From Paracoccaceae bacterium (GTDB taxonomy: Bacteria > Pseudomonadota > Alphaproteobacteria > Rhodobacterales > Rhodobacteraceae), in NCBI GenBank assembly GCA_004153385.1, contig SDAL01000005.1, positions 62,001 to 126,000 of the forward strand: DNA of 64,000 bases, written 5' to 3'. Each line of letters opens with the position of its first letter. The first letter of the stretch is position 1. Below are positions 1 through 9,213 of the stretch, in pieces. A program made the position numbers and the translations under genes. The notes under the pieces were generated by a model. That model saw nothing but the letters and a program-made list of their open reading frames with translations. It searched no databases and was not told where the DNA came from.

Positions 1-1
1 T

Positions 2-1249
2 GCGGCCTTATCGGACCCGACGATCGGGCGCTACGAGAATTGCTATATCGGCTATAGCAAGGCCTTTCGCCCGACCTCGTCCTCTGGCGGTATCGGCACA
101 TATGTGTTCGAGCAGCTTCTGGCGCGGGGCGATGTCGATGCTTTGGTGGTGGTGCAAGGTGATGACGATAGCGGCTTTCGCTACCGGATGTTTCACAAGG
201 GCGAAGACCTTGGCCGGATGTCGAAAACACGGTATTTTCCTGTCACCCTCAACGAGGTTTTCGAGAAGATCGATGCGTTCGACGGGCGCGTGGCCGTGTC
301 GGGGGTGGCGTGCTTTATCAAGGCCATCCGGTTGCGCCAGCATTACAATCCGGAATTGAAAAGTAAAATCGCATTTCTTGTCGGTATTATATGCGGCGGC
401 CTTAAAAGCCGGTTCTTCACCGATTTCCTGGCACAAAGCACAGGCGCAAAAGGCAGTTATAAACACCCCGAATACCGTGTGAAATCACCCGAAAGCATGG
501 CGAGTGATTATTCATTTTCTGTAATGGACGCAAAAGACAAACAACGCTCTGTCAGGATGCGCAAACTGGGTGACATGTGGGGTACCGGACTTTTCAAATC
601 CAAAGCTTGTGATTTTTGCACCGATGCGATGACGGAATTGGCCGATCTTTCTTTGGGTGATGCGTGGCTTCCCGATTATAATAAAGATGGCATGGGTCAT
701 AATGTGGTGATCACACGCAGTGCGCTTGCTGATGAGATAATACAACATGGAATTGCCATTGGTGCGTTGGAGGGCCGCTTTGCGCATAAGGATCTGATGA
801 TCCGGTCGCAAAAAGGCGGGGTCACCCATAAAATGGAAACCATTAAATTCCGAAAGTGGATGACTGAAAACTTTGACCGCCTGCCTGCCCCTTATGTGCG
901 AGAACGTCTTTTGACGGACATCAATGTGGTTAATATGATGGTGCAGCTTTTACGTGATCGCGTGCGCGCAAAAAGCTTACGTAACTGGCGTGAAAATCAG
1001 GATGCGAAAACATTCAAACGCGCGATGGAGCCTGCGCGCAGGATGCTGAAAGCGGTCACCTCGGCACGCAAGGAGGCCGACGCGGTCAATTCGGATGTCC
1101 AGCATGTCCTGAACTCTGCTGGCCCGGGTCTGCGGGTGGACTGTCAGGTGGCTGCGATCCGGCCCTTGCTGCGCTGGTTGAACCGCGAGCTGAGCGCAGG
1201 CCGGTTGAACGTGGATATGCTATTGTCCATTGCCCCGACGCTGAAATAA
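2..1249 (+). CDS. FrhB-like protein (F420 hydrogenase/dehydrogenase beta-subunit C-terminal family), 5'-truncated by window edge
   Basis: The frame is open from the second base of the window, so the true start lies upstream and the N-terminus is missing. An ATG at 104 is not the start: conserved-looking sequence (GRYENCYIGYSKAF, then SSGGIGTYVFE) precedes it in frame. The SSGG segment and the later CDFCTDAMTELADLSLGDAW segment, with two cysteines and an acidic GDAW turn, match the FrhB C-terminal family. That family contains F420-reducing hydrogenase and dehydrogenase subunits, but in many non-methanogens it is found in polysaccharide loci near pyruvyl transferases. The missing N-terminus would carry the usual ferredoxin-like cysteines. 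The next gene on the same strand is also unassigned. An envelope-polysaccharide role is inference, and the electron carrier is unknown. Confidence 0.75.
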   Translation, partial: AALSDPTIGRYENCYIGYSKAFRPTSSSGGIGTYVFEQLLARGDVDALVVVQGDDDSGFRYRMFHKGEDLGRMSKTRYFPVTLNEVFEKIDAFDGRVAVSGVACFIKAIRLRQHYNPELKSKIAFLVGIICGGLKSRFFTDFLAQSTGAKGSYKHPEYRVKSPESMASDYSFSVMDAKDKQRSVRMRKLGDMWGTGLFKSKACDFCTDAMTELADLSLGDAWLPDYNKDGMGHNVVITRSALADEIIQHGIAIGALEGRFAHKDLMIRSQKGGVTHKMETIKFRKWMTENFDRLPAPYVRERLLTDINVVNMMVQLLRDRVRAKSLRNWRENQDAKTFKRAMEPARRMLKAVTSARKEADAVNSDVQHVLNSAGPGLRVDCQVAAIRPLLRWLNRELSAGRLNVDMLLSIAPTLK

Positions 1250-1508
1250 ATCACGGAAATCAGGTGCGTGGGCGGGCGTTGTTTTACGAGGCCGGCCGCG
1301 TGAAGGGCCGAACCGTGAATGGACTTTTTTTCCCATCTGCGGGCACAGCTGTTTTAAAGGACAGCGGCCCGCGAGATGTTTTACTGCCCCGCGCCTTTTG
1401 ATCAAAGCCCGCGACACGATATTTATCGCGACTTGTTGATGAGGTTTTATCGCGCGATAAGCCTCATGCATTCCCTTCAGACAGGAGTTATTTTTTTCAA
1501 AGTATAAA

Positions 1509-2390
1509 GTGCTTTCCGAAACGCCGCATTATCGCATTGTCTATCATCCAGCGGAAAATAAATCCGATAAACTGGTTGTAACATTTTCCACACGGGCTGA
1601 GAAAATAGGATTTTCCGGTTTCGGGACCCAAGATGCCGTGTCTTTAGGATATGACACGATATTCGTCAGCTCCCATCACAAACTCATGCATCGCAATCTG
1701 GATATAGATACGTTGGAGGCGATTGTCTCGAAGGTTGCAGCCGGCAGGGATATTGTCGCATTCGGTGCGGATACAGGGGCCTATGCGGCGCTTTATTTCG
1801 GCGGTAAATTGAATGCGAAAATATTGGCGTTTTCACCAAGGCTGCCCGTGCATCCCTATTTGTCTTCGAAAACGGATGACTCTTATCGTAATTTGAAACA
1901 TGTCGTCGATCTGAAAGATGTGGCGCTGAGTGATCACCGGCCGGTTGTGGTGTATGACCCGCTGGAGGATATGGATGCCAAATTTTTTGAGGAGTGGGTT
2001 TCGCCCGCGTATCCGGATGCGACTGTGTATCTCACGCCAATGGCCGGACATAACGTCATCTGTCAGATGAAAGACAGCGGTACATATGATCTGGCTATTG
2101 CGGAATTGTTGAAGGGAAAGCGCCCCAAAACCATGCCTGTGTGGGAGCGCGGCCATTATAATCATCATTACGAAAAAGGGTTTCTTGCCGCCCGCAACGG
2201 CAGCGACAAGAAAGCCATCTATCATTTCAAGGCCGCGCTGAAACTCTGCGAAAAGCTGCATATCTTTTATGCGTTGACGCGGAGCGCCCGACAGGTTGGG
2301 GATGCGGATCTGGAAGCCAGAACCAAGCTGGCCACATATCACTACAAAAAATCGCGCCATGCCCGGATGCGCGCTACAAAAGAGGCCTGA
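1509..2390 (+). CDS. alpha/beta-hydrolase-like protein with helical C-terminal tail
   Basis: This is a 293-residue soluble protein with a GTG start. A GGAG lies more than 20 bases upstream behind a seven-T run, so the exact start is uncertain. The first 200 residues look like an alpha/beta-hydrolase fold: repeated short hydrophobic strands, a turn at about residues 83-90 (FGADTGAY) where a nucleophile elbow G-x-S-x-G would sit, and a late AGHN that could supply the histidine. The elbow has Asp-Thr instead of Ser, so hydrolase activity is doubtful. The last 80 residues are basic and helical (KAIYHFKAALKLCEKL) and resemble a TPR hairpin. It probably belongs to the same polysaccharide locus as the upstream FrhB-like gene. 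No specific function can be assigned. Confidence 0.6.
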   Translation: MLSETPHYRIVYHPAENKSDKLVVTFSTRAEKIGFSGFGTQDAVSLGYDTIFVSSHHKLMHRNLDIDTLEAIVSKVAAGRDIVAFGADTGAYAALYFGGKLNAKILAFSPRLPVHPYLSSKTDDSYRNLKHVVDLKDVALSDHRPVVVYDPLEDMDAKFFEEWVSPAYPDATVYLTPMAGHNVICQMKDSGTYDLAIAELLKGKRPKTMPVWERGHYNHHYEKGFLAARNGSDKKAIYHFKAALKLCEKLHIFYALTRSARQVGDADLEARTKLATYHYKKSRHARMRATKEA

Positions 2391-2565
2391 GCGGGTCTGG
2401 CGGCCCCCTTGTGCCCCGTTTGTGATTAGTGGCGGCTCATATGCCCGCCGCGTTGGTCTGTGTGGCACAAAGCGCGCGCGCGCCGCGGAACGGCCATCGG
2501 CATGATGCGCAGGCCCCATGCCGACAGAGGGGTCTCTCCCGAAGGAGGCTGTTTGACCGGTGGTC

Positions 2566-3828
2566 TTAACGGACGGCCGGCGGTGTCGGGGTTTTGGCCT
2601 TTTGCTCCAGCGCGCGTGCCATATGGCTCAGGCCGCTGAGCTGGGGCAGAAACACGGCCTGAAGCGCGTGATACAGGTCAGGTTTACCGGCAAACTGATG
2701 GCCACAGGGGCGGTTTTGCGCGTCCAGCTCTGGATACCAGCCGCCCGCATCTGTGTCGATCAGATGCGTGTGCGCAAATTCCCAGACCTTGCGGTACCAC
2801 GCCTCGTCGGACGGCGTGCCGCCATCAAGGTTTTGCAACGCACTGAGCGCGCCCATCGCCTCGGCCACAGGCCACCAGTAGCGCGTTTTGATATCGGGTG
2901 TGCCAGTGGTATCAAGCGTATAGTAAAATCCGCCCGCAGTTGGATCCCATGCATCCTCCAGCGCGCGTTCGATCAGGTGGCGGGCGCGGGCCGGTGCCTC
3001 CGTCCCATCGGGACGCCCCGACAGATCCCAGTGTTGCAGCAGCAACCGGCCCAGTTCGAACGAATGGCCCGGCGTGCTGCCCGCAGGGCGAAACATCGGG
3101 TTGCCACTATAGCCCGCATCGACCTGCCAGTTTTCGGTATAATGCTCCGGCAGGCGGCCACCATGCTGCGGCGCGATCTTGCCTACAAAAAACGACAGGA
3201 TGCGGCCCGCGCGATCAAGATAGACCTGATCGCCGGTGGCCTCGTAGGCGGTCAGGAAGGCCTCGACCGCGTGCATGTTCGCATTCATCCCGCGATAGCT
3301 CGAGAAAGGCTGCCAGTCGCGGGTAAATTCGTCGCGCAAAAGGCCCGCCGCCTCGTCCCAGTAATGCGCATCGATCACCGCGCGCACATCTGCCAGAAGC
3401 CTGTCGGCCTCGGGGTGGTCGACCATTTTGGCAGAGGCCGCCGCCAGCAGCACGAACACATGGCCATAGGCCAGTTTCGTGCCGTCTTTCACGCCGTTTG
3501 CATCAAACGACCAGACATAGCCGCCAAAGTCCGTATCGCGGTGGCGGGTCCATAAACAGTCCAGGCCCGCATCGATGGTGGCGTGTGTGTCGGGCAGGCC
3601 CGCCTTTTGTGCCAGTGCGAAGGAATGCACCAGCCGCGTGGTCGTGTGCAATTCCTGCACGTCATCGGGCAGGGGGGCGCCCTGCAGATCAAGCGTGCAA
3701 AACGTGCCGTCCGCGCGCAGGCTGGGGCGGAAGAAATCGACCTGACGGGTCGCATCCTCGCGCAGGAACTGCAGATGCTCTGGCTGCGCGCGCAGCAGCG
3801 ACGGGGGGGGGTTGGGCGAAAGGGTCAT
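2566..3828 (-). CDS. AGE-family sugar epimerase/isomerase (N-acylglucosamine 2-epimerase superfamily)
   Basis: Starting at the ATG before TLSPNPPP gives about 420 residues, the usual size for the AGE superfamily of (alpha/alpha)6-barrel enzymes that epimerise or isomerise free hexoses and N-acylhexosamines. Family-like features are the aromatic and histidine-rich inner-barrel helices: ELHTTTRLVHSFALA, the GYVWSFDANG and KLAYGHVFVLLAAAS segments, a SSYRGMNANMHAVEAFL helix, PGHSFELGRLLL and the C-terminal GKPDLYHALQAVFLP. A longer in-frame start exists, but it would overlap the ATPase gene upstream, and the chosen start has an AAAGGA in front. It is the last gene of the oligopeptide-type transporter operon, which suggests a cytoplasmic step on the imported sugar. 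Whether it is a mannose isomerase, a 2-epimerase or acts on uronates cannot be told from sequence. Confidence 0.82.
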   Translation of the reverse strand: MTLSPNPPPSLLRAQPEHLQFLREDATRQVDFFRPSLRADGTFCTLDLQGAPLPDDVQELHTTTRLVHSFALAQKAGLPDTHATIDAGLDCLWTRHRDTDFGGYVWSFDANGVKDGTKLAYGHVFVLLAAASAKMVDHPEADRLLADVRAVIDAHYWDEAAGLLRDEFTRDWQPFSSYRGMNANMHAVEAFLTAYEATGDQVYLDRAGRILSFFVGKIAPQHGGRLPEHYTENWQVDAGYSGNPMFRPAGSTPGHSFELGRLLLQHWDLSGRPDGTEAPARARHLIERALEDAWDPTAGGFYYTLDTTGTPDIKTRYWWPVAEAMGALSALQNLDGGTPSDEAWYRKVWEFAHTHLIDTDAGGWYPELDAQNRPCGHQFAGKPDLYHALQAVFLPQLSGLSHMARALEQKAKTPTPPAVR

Positions 3829-3877
3829 ATGAACTCGGGTCCTTTGGAAATGGATCAAGGCGTGCACAGGGCCGTAT

Positions 3878-4633
3878 TCAGGCGGCATCGCCCAGCAGAC
3901 TGGCGGTGATCAGATGCTGTGCATAGGGGTGATTGGCGCGACCGGCCCCGATATCTTCGGGGCTCAGCTCGTCCACGAACACGCCGTGCTGCATCACGAA
4001 GATACGGTCACACATATGCGCCACCACCGACAGATCGTGGCTGACCAGAAGATAGGTCAGATTGCGCTCTTCGCGCCGGTCAGACAACAGGTTGAGGATC
4101 TCTGCCTGAACAGACACATCCAGCGCGCTTGTCGGTTCGTCAAGCAGCAGCAACGCAGGCTCCACGATCAGGGCGCGTGCGATGGCCACACGCTGGCGCT
4201 GGCCGCCCGACAACTCGTGGGGGAAACGGTCGGCAAATTCCGCAGGCAGTCCCACTTCGCTCAGGGCCGCCGCGATCCGCTCGCGGCCATGGGGCAGGCC
4301 CATGCACCGCGCAGGCTCCGACAGGGCGCGCCCGATGCGGTGGCGCGGGTGCAGCGATCCGAAGGGGTCTTGGAACACCATCTGGGCCGCGCGCAGGTCT
4401 TCCTTCTGGCGTTCGGGCCTCACCGGCTTGCCGTTGAGCGAGACATGGCCCGTCCAGCCGCCCTCAAGCCCGACCAGGCAGCGCAGCACTGTGGATTTAC
4501 CGCAGCCCGACTCTCCGACAATTCCCACGCATTCGCCGCGTGCCACGCGTAGGTCAATCCCGCGCACTACATGTGTTTCGGTTTTGCGCGACCGGAAACG
4601 TACGTGGAAATCCTGCACATCGATCATGGTCAT
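3878..4633 (-). CDS. oligopeptide/oligosaccharide-type ABC transporter ATPase (DppF-like)
   Basis: This is a 251-residue ATPase of the peptide/nickel (Opp/Dpp) class. Walker A is GESGCGKST near residue 40, the signature is LSGGQRQRVAIARAL, Walker B is [12 protein letters not shown], and the H-loop is VSHDLSVVAHMCDR. It lacks the longer C-terminal iron-sulfur or oligopeptide extension of some Dpp ATPases. Its ATG overlaps the stop of the DppD-like gene by four bases (ATGA), so the two are translationally coupled and probably form the ATPase heterodimer. In this setting, beside mannonate dehydratase and an epimerase, the transporter more likely carries a sugar-acid oligomer than a peptide; this is inference from neighbours. 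Confidence 0.9.
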   Translation of the reverse strand: MTMIDVQDFHVRFRSRKTETHVVRGIDLRVARGECVGIVGESGCGKSTVLRCLVGLEGGWTGHVSLNGKPVRPERQKEDLRAAQMVFQDPFGSLHPRHRIGRALSEPARCMGLPHGRERIAAALSEVGLPAEFADRFPHELSGGQRQRVAIARALIVEPALLLLDEPTSALDVSVQAEILNLLSDRREERNLTYLLVSHDLSVVAHMCDRIFVMQHGVFVDELSPEDIGAGRANHPYAQHLITASLLGDAA

Positions 4634-5481
4634 AGGGTCTCTCCGGCCAAGGGGGTGTGGGAGGGCTCGAAGCTTTCACGGTCCGGCACGCGCAGGCGGT
4701 GGACGGGGTGGCGTGCATCGGGCATCGCGGCAATCAGCGAGCGGGTATAGGGGTGGCGGGCCTCCTCCAGCCGTGTGAGGTTTTCAACAATGCGGCCCTT
4801 GTACATCACCAATATCCGGTCGCAAAACGAGGCGACCATCCGGATATCGTGACTGATCAGCAAAAGGCTTGATCCGTTCGAGGTGACCAGCTCGTCGAGC
4901 AATGATAATACCTCGCCGCGCACCGAGACATCCAGCGCGCTTGTGGGCTCGTCTGCAATCACCAGTCTGGGGGCCGATAACAGCATGGCCGCGATCATCA
5001 CGCGCTGGCCCATGCCGCCCGAAATCTGGTGCGGATAGGCGCGCATCACACGTGCCACATCGCGGATCTGGACCCGTTCCAGCATGGCGGCGGCGGCTTG
5101 GGTGGCGTCTTTGCGCGACATGTTCCCGTGCAATAGCGCGGTTTCCGCGACCTGCCGCCCGATGGGCAGCACCGGATTGAGCGAATAGCGCGGATCTTGC
5201 ATGATGAGCGAAAGCCGGTTGCCACGCAGCGATTGCATCTGGCGTTCGGTTTGATCCAGCAGATCAAGCCCGTCGAAATGCAGCCGCCGGGCGGTGACAT
5301 GTGCAGACGGTGGCAACAGCCCCATGATCGCACGTCCGACGGTGGATTTGCCCGAGCCGCTTTCGCCCACGATCCCGACCTTGTCGGCCCCGAGGGTGAA
5401 GCTGACCCCGTCGACGGCCCGCACACTGCCGCGCCCGAATGCGACGTTCAGATCGGACACTTCGAGTATCTGGTTTTCCAT
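4630..5481 (-). CDS. oligopeptide/oligosaccharide-type ABC transporter ATPase (DppD-like)
   Basis: About 283 residues starting at [15 protein letters not shown], seven bases after the upstream permease stop; a longer frame would run back into the permease. Walker A is GESGSGKST, the signature [16 protein letters not shown] is the diverged SGGMxQRV form common in DppD/OppD, Walker B is [12 protein letters not shown], and the H-loop is [14 protein letters not shown]. The C-terminus has the [12 protein letters not shown] element typical of peptide-class ATPases. It is coupled to the next ATPase by a four-base overlap. Confidence 0.9.
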   Translation of the reverse strand: MENQILEVSDLNVAFGRGSVRAVDGVSFTLGADKVGIVGESGSGKSTVGRAIMGLLPPSAHVTARRLHFDGLDLLDQTERQMQSLRGNRLSLIMQDPRYSLNPVLPIGRQVAETALLHGNMSRKDATQAAAAMLERVQIRDVARVMRAYPHQISGGMGQRVMIAAMLLSAPRLVIADEPTSALDVSVRGEVLSLLDELVTSNGSSLLLISHDIRMVASFCDRILVMYKGRIVENLTRLEEARHPYTRSLIAAMPDARHPVHRLRVPDRESFEPSHTPLAGETL

Positions 5482-5488
5482 CTCTGTC

Positions 5489-6385
5489 TTATCCTCGTGT
5501 GTGGCGGGGGTCGAGAATATCACGCATCGCATCGCCCAGGACGTTGAACGCAAGGCTGGTGATCAGAATGGCAAAGCCCGGCATGACAGCCACCCACCAT
5601 TGATCCAGCATGAAACGCCGCCCCGCCGAGATCATCGCCCCCCATTCTGGCATCGGCGGCTGCGCCCCGAGCCCCAGAAAGCCCAATGATGCGGCCGTCA
5701 GCGTGATCGTGGCCATATTCAATGTCAGGCGCACCACGACCGAGGGCACACACATCGGCGCGATATAAAGCAGCAACAGCCGCAGATGGCTTGCGCCATA
5801 GATCCGGGCGGCGGCCACGTAATCGGTGTTGCGCACGACCAGAGCCTCGGCGCGCGCAAGCCGCGCAATCGGTGGCCATGCGGTCAGCGAAATCGCGATG
5901 ATCGCGGTGTTGAGCCCCGCGCCCAAAGCGGCGGCAAAGGCCAGCGCCAGAACCAGCGACGGAAACGACAGCACCACATCGGTGAAGCGCATCAAGATCG
6001 CATCGGTGCGGCCGCCGAAATAGCCTGCCGTGATCCCGATCATCAGCCCCACAGGGCCCACGATCGCCGAGACCGAGAGCACGGTGCGCATGGTGATCTG
6101 TGCCCCCCAGATCAGGCGGCTCAGGATGTCGCGGCCGAACTCGTCGGTGCCCAGCCAGTGCTGTGCAGAGGGGGATTGCAGCGCCTCGCCCAGCGATTGG
6201 CGGGCGGCCGGATAGGGCGCCAGAAGGGGGGCGAAAACGGCTGCAAGGATCAAGATCATGATCACGATGAAGCCCGCATGTCCCAAAGGCTCGCGGCGCA
6301 GATCGCTGTAGAACCTGCGCAGGGCCATGCCGGCCCCGCTCATGCGGGTCTGGGTGGGGGTCTTGAGGGGAAATGTATCTTGCAT
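5489..6385 (-). CDS. oligopeptide/oligosaccharide-type ABC transporter permease (DppC-like)
   Basis: About 298 residues. The start at MQDTFPL, four bases after the DppB-like stop and preceded by GGAAGGATGAG, is preferred over one 30 bases further up that overlaps the previous gene. It has an N-terminal membrane segment (FIVIMILILAAVFAPLLAPYPA), the GTDEFGRDILSRLIWGAQITM motif characteristic of DppC-type permeases, five further hydrophobic segments, and the cytoplasmic EAA-like loop ARIYGASHLRLLLLYIAPM. ASLGFLGLGAQPPMPEWGAMI is the usual C-terminal DppC signature. It is the inner-membrane partner of the adjacent DppB-like protein. Confidence 0.9.
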   Translation of the reverse strand: MQDTFPLKTPTQTRMSGAGMALRRFYSDLRREPLGHAGFIVIMILILAAVFAPLLAPYPAARQSLGEALQSPSAQHWLGTDEFGRDILSRLIWGAQITMRTVLSVSAIVGPVGLMIGITAGYFGGRTDAILMRFTDVVLSFPSLVLALAFAAALGAGLNTAIIAISLTAWPPIARLARAEALVVRNTDYVAAARIYGASHLRLLLLYIAPMCVPSVVVRLTLNMATITLTAASLGFLGLGAQPPMPEWGAMISAGRRFMLDQWWVAVMPGFAILITSLAFNVLGDAMRDILDPRHTRG

Positions 6386-6389
6386 GGGC

Positions 6390-7424
6390 TCATCCTTCCC
6401 CTGTGCGGGGGTCAAGAAACGCGTAGGCGATATCAGACAGGAAGTTCAGCGTCATGAACATCAGACCGATGACCATGGTGCAGGCCACGACGGCATTCAT
6501 ATCGCCGATCAGCAGCGCCGAGGTCATGTATTGTCCCAGTCCGGGCCACGAGAAAACGATTTCCGTCACAACCGCCCCTTCGAGCAGGCCGCCGTAGGAA
6601 ATGGCCAGAATGGTCACCAGCTGGACCGTGATATTGGGCAGGATGTGATGCATCAGGATGCGCGCTTGCCCTGCGCCTTTGGCCCGGGCGGCCACGACGT
6701 AATCCTGATTGAGCTGTTCGAGTGTGAAGGCCCGCGTCATGCGCGTGATATAGGCCATGGCCGCATAGGCCAGCATCGATGCCGGCAATATGATGTGGGA
6801 GACGGCATTCCAGAAGATTGCGGTCTCGCCCGCCAGCAGGCTGTCGATCAGGATCATGCCTGTGACTGGTGGCACAAGCCCCTCGTAGAACACATCCACA
6901 CGGCCCGGACCGCCTGCGATCTGAAGCCATGCGTAAAACACCACAAGCCCCACGATGCCGAACCAGAACACCGGAATGGAATGGCCCACAAGCGAGATGA
7001 TCCGTGCGATGTGATCGATCCATGTGTCGCGGTTGAAGGCGGCGGCCAGCCCCAGCGGCACCCCCAGTATGAAGGAGATGATGATCGCCAGCGTGGCCAG
7101 TTCGAGCGTGGCGGGAAAGGCGATTTTCAGATCATCCAGAACAGGCCGGCCGGTCATCGCGGCAAAGCCCAGATCGCCATGCACAAGATCGCGCAGATAG
7201 GAGACGAACTGCCAGATGACCGGCTGGTCCAGCCCCAGCCGTTCGCGCATCGCGGCATAGGCCTCGGGGCTTGCCAGCTCGCCCACAATCGCGCCCACCG
7301 GATCGGTTGGCAACAAGCGCCCGATGGTGAAGGTCACGGCAATCAGGGCGAATATGCTGATGGCGAATTGCAGCACGCGCCCTGCGAAGGCGCGTGCTGG
7401 TCCACCCAGAGTGTCACTCGACAT
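6390..7424 (-). CDS. oligopeptide/oligosaccharide-type ABC transporter permease (DppB-like)
   Basis: A 344-residue integral membrane protein with six predicted hydrophobic segments. The first is VLQFAISIFALIAVTFTIG, and the periplasmic region contains the typical DppB sequence RLGLDQPVIWQFVSYLRDLVHGDLG. The EAA-type coupling loop is ARAKGAGQARILMHHILPN, and the C-terminal family mark EIVFSWPGLGQYMTSALL is present. The gene begins six bases after the binding-protein stop and ends four bases before the DppC-like start, placing it in one transcript with the rest of the transporter. Confidence 0.9.
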   Translation of the reverse strand: MSSDTLGGPARAFAGRVLQFAISIFALIAVTFTIGRLLPTDPVGAIVGELASPEAYAAMRERLGLDQPVIWQFVSYLRDLVHGDLGFAAMTGRPVLDDLKIAFPATLELATLAIIISFILGVPLGLAAAFNRDTWIDHIARIISLVGHSIPVFWFGIVGLVVFYAWLQIAGGPGRVDVFYEGLVPPVTGMILIDSLLAGETAIFWNAVSHIILPASMLAYAAMAYITRMTRAFTLEQLNQDYVVAARAKGAGQARILMHHILPNITVQLVTILAISYGGLLEGAVVTEIVFSWPGLGQYMTSALLIGDMNAVVACTMVIGLMFMTLNFLSDIAYAFLDPRTGEG

Positions 7425-7430
7425 GTTGGA

Positions 7431-9023
7431 TCAATCCGTTTTCGTTACGTTTTCAAGCCGCACGACGTTTTGCGGGTGGCCTTTATAGCCTTCCACACGA
7501 TTGCTGATGGCAATCGGCAGGAACCGCTCGAACATCGGATAGACGGCGGGCACATCTTCGATGAACTTGCGCTGCATATCCTCAAAGAGCACGCCACGTT
7601 TTTCGGGGTCGTTTTCCTTGAGCGCCGCGGCCGTGATCTGGGTCAGCTCGGGGATATCCCATGCCGAACGCCAGACGAAGTTTCCGGCGTTATTGGCCTC
7701 GCGGGAGTTGTCGGGGTTGCTCGAGAACTGCTCCATCGCGCCCATGACATTGGGCATATAGGCGCCTGTCTGCGGGATCAGGATATCGAAATCGCGCCCG
7801 CGGTGGGCAGAGATGATATCGGCGCCCGAGCCCTGGATCACTTGGGCGCGCACGCCGATTTCTGCCAGACCGGCCTGAACGGCTGTGGCCAGTTCCACAC
7901 GCGGTGTTTGCGCGATGGTCTTGATCGTGACCGAGAACCCGTCGCTATAGCCGGCCTCCTCCAGCAGCTTGCGCGCAGCCTGCGGATCATAGTTCCAGCC
8001 CTCGGGGTCGGGGATTGCGTGATCGTAATCTACCGGCACAGGCACATGGCGGGTGCGGCCATAGGGACCAAGGATGGCGGTTTCGATCCCCTGATAGTCG
8101 ATCGCCTTGAACAGGGCCTCGCGGACTTTCGGATCGGCCAGTTCGGGGCGTTCTTGATTGAGCGCCAGCACATAGAACCCGCCTGTGGGAATGGATTGCA
8201 CGGTGACGGCGTCTGAATCCTTGAAATAGGTCGTGTCGCCTGCCGACAATGCGCCAGCGATGTCGATGTCGCCACGCTCCAGCATAAGGCGTTCGACCTG
8301 ACTTTCGGGCACATGGCGCATCACCACACGTTCCAGCTTCGGCGCGCCGTTCCAGTAATCGTCGCGCGCATCCATCAAGACGATATTGTTGGGATCCCAG
8401 CGGTTGAGGGTGAACGGACCCGACCCCGCGCCATTGGTGCGCAGCCATTCGTTGCCCTGATCGCCGTTGGCATCATGCGCCTCGACCTCCTCGCGGTCGA
8501 TGATGCTCGCGGCCACTTCCGACAGACGATACAGCATCAGGTCGCCTGCGATATCTCCTGTCAGATCCAGCCGGAAGGTATGCGCGTCTTCGGCATGCAG
8601 CATGCTTGCGATATTCTCGGCGGTGTATCCGGCGGGCTTGAGTTTGGAGGACGGGGCCTGATCAAGCGTCATCAAACGGGTGAGCGACCAGACAACATCT
8701 TCTGCGGTGACCGGGCGGCCAGAGGCGAACGTGGCATTCTCGCGCAGTTTGAAGGTGATGCTTTCGGGGGTCACCTCCCAGCTGTCGGCAAGTTGCGGTG
8801 ACAGGGTGCCGTCTGGTTCGCTGCCCACAAGGCGGTCATACATGTTGGCCATGATCTCGAGCGAGGTTGCCTCCTGCCCCTGATGGGGATCGAGCGAGAC
8901 CACCTGCGCAAGCGAGGTGCCATAAACCAGCGTGTCGGCTGGCGTCTCGGCCAACAGGGGGCTGCTGAGCGCGGTGGATAGCAGGCAGGCGGTGGCAAAG
9001 CCGCGAACGGAAATGCAGGTCAC
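7431..9023 (-). CDS. periplasmic solute-binding protein family 5 (peptide/oligosaccharide ABC importer)
   Basis: A 530-residue SBP_bac_5 protein with a GTG start preceded by GGAGGAG. An N-terminal signal peptide (about residues 1-25, ending SSPLLA-ETPADT) sends it to the periplasm. Family features include the N-terminal DPHQGQEATSLEIMANMYDRLV, the LRENATFASGRPVTAEDVVWSL block where the family usually has F-x-D/S-G-x-P-x-T-A-x-D-V-x-x-S, GSGPFTLNRW, and NYDPQAARKLLEEAGY. It is the first gene of a five-gene transporter operon plus an epimerase, divergent from mannonate dehydratase. Two copies of a shared 16-bp palindrome lie in the divergent promoter. A uronate or sugar-acid oligomer is the likeliest ligand; this is inferred from neighbours. 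Confidence 0.9.
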   Translation of the reverse strand: MTCISVRGFATACLLSTALSSPLLAETPADTLVYGTSLAQVVSLDPHQGQEATSLEIMANMYDRLVGSEPDGTLSPQLADSWEVTPESITFKLRENATFASGRPVTAEDVVWSLTRLMTLDQAPSSKLKPAGYTAENIASMLHAEDAHTFRLDLTGDIAGDLMLYRLSEVAASIIDREEVEAHDANGDQGNEWLRTNGAGSGPFTLNRWDPNNIVLMDARDDYWNGAPKLERVVMRHVPESQVERLMLERGDIDIAGALSAGDTTYFKDSDAVTVQSIPTGGFYVLALNQERPELADPKVREALFKAIDYQGIETAILGPYGRTRHVPVPVDYDHAIPDPEGWNYDPQAARKLLEEAGYSDGFSVTIKTIAQTPRVELATAVQAGLAEIGVRAQVIQGSGADIISAHRGRDFDILIPQTGAYMPNVMGAMEQFSSNPDNSREANNAGNFVWRSAWDIPELTQITAAALKENDPEKRGVLFEDMQRKFIEDVPAVYPMFERFLPIAISNRVEGYKGHPQNVVRLENVTKTD

Positions 9024-9043
9024 AATGGTCTCCTCCCATTATT

Positions 9044-9059
9044 CATAATATGAATTATG
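9044..9059. promoter_or_regulatory. putative GntR operator, copy 1
   Basis: CATAATATGAATTATG has perfect 6-bp inverted arms (CATAAT/ATTATG) around a 4-base centre. It lies 20 bases upstream of the binding-protein GTG, in AT-rich DNA that contrasts with the flanking genes. The same pattern, consensus CATArTATkNATTAyG, occurs at 9171 and 11398, each time in front of genes of this cluster. The FCD-GntR protein encoded nearby is the obvious candidate ligand; assignment to that protein is inference. Confidence 0.6.
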
Positions 9060-9170
9060 GTGTGGTAGCACGCGAAACCGCTGTAAAACAAGCTTTAACA
9101 CAGCCTATTTCATAACTTTCAAAGAAAATGGTCTGATAGATTTTAAAGCTCTTTCAAATTCGTATTATTT

Positions 9171-9186
9171 CATAGTATTAATTACG
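9171..9186. promoter_or_regulatory. putative GntR operator, copy 2
   Basis: CATAGTATTAATTACG is the second copy of the cluster motif, 27 bases upstream of the mannonate dehydratase start. It sits inside a longer dyad with ATTTC at 9167-9171 and GAAAT at 9186-9190. Its position next to the start is consistent with repression of the dehydratase transcript. Confidence 0.55.
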
Positions 9187-9213
9187 AAATTGGTCTGCTT
9201 TTGGAGAAGATGA

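Noticed and set aside
6327-8216. 629-codon open frame on the plus strand
   Set aside because: Lies antisense to two Dpp-type transporter genes with clear motifs; its translation is His, Arg and Gln-rich with no domain.
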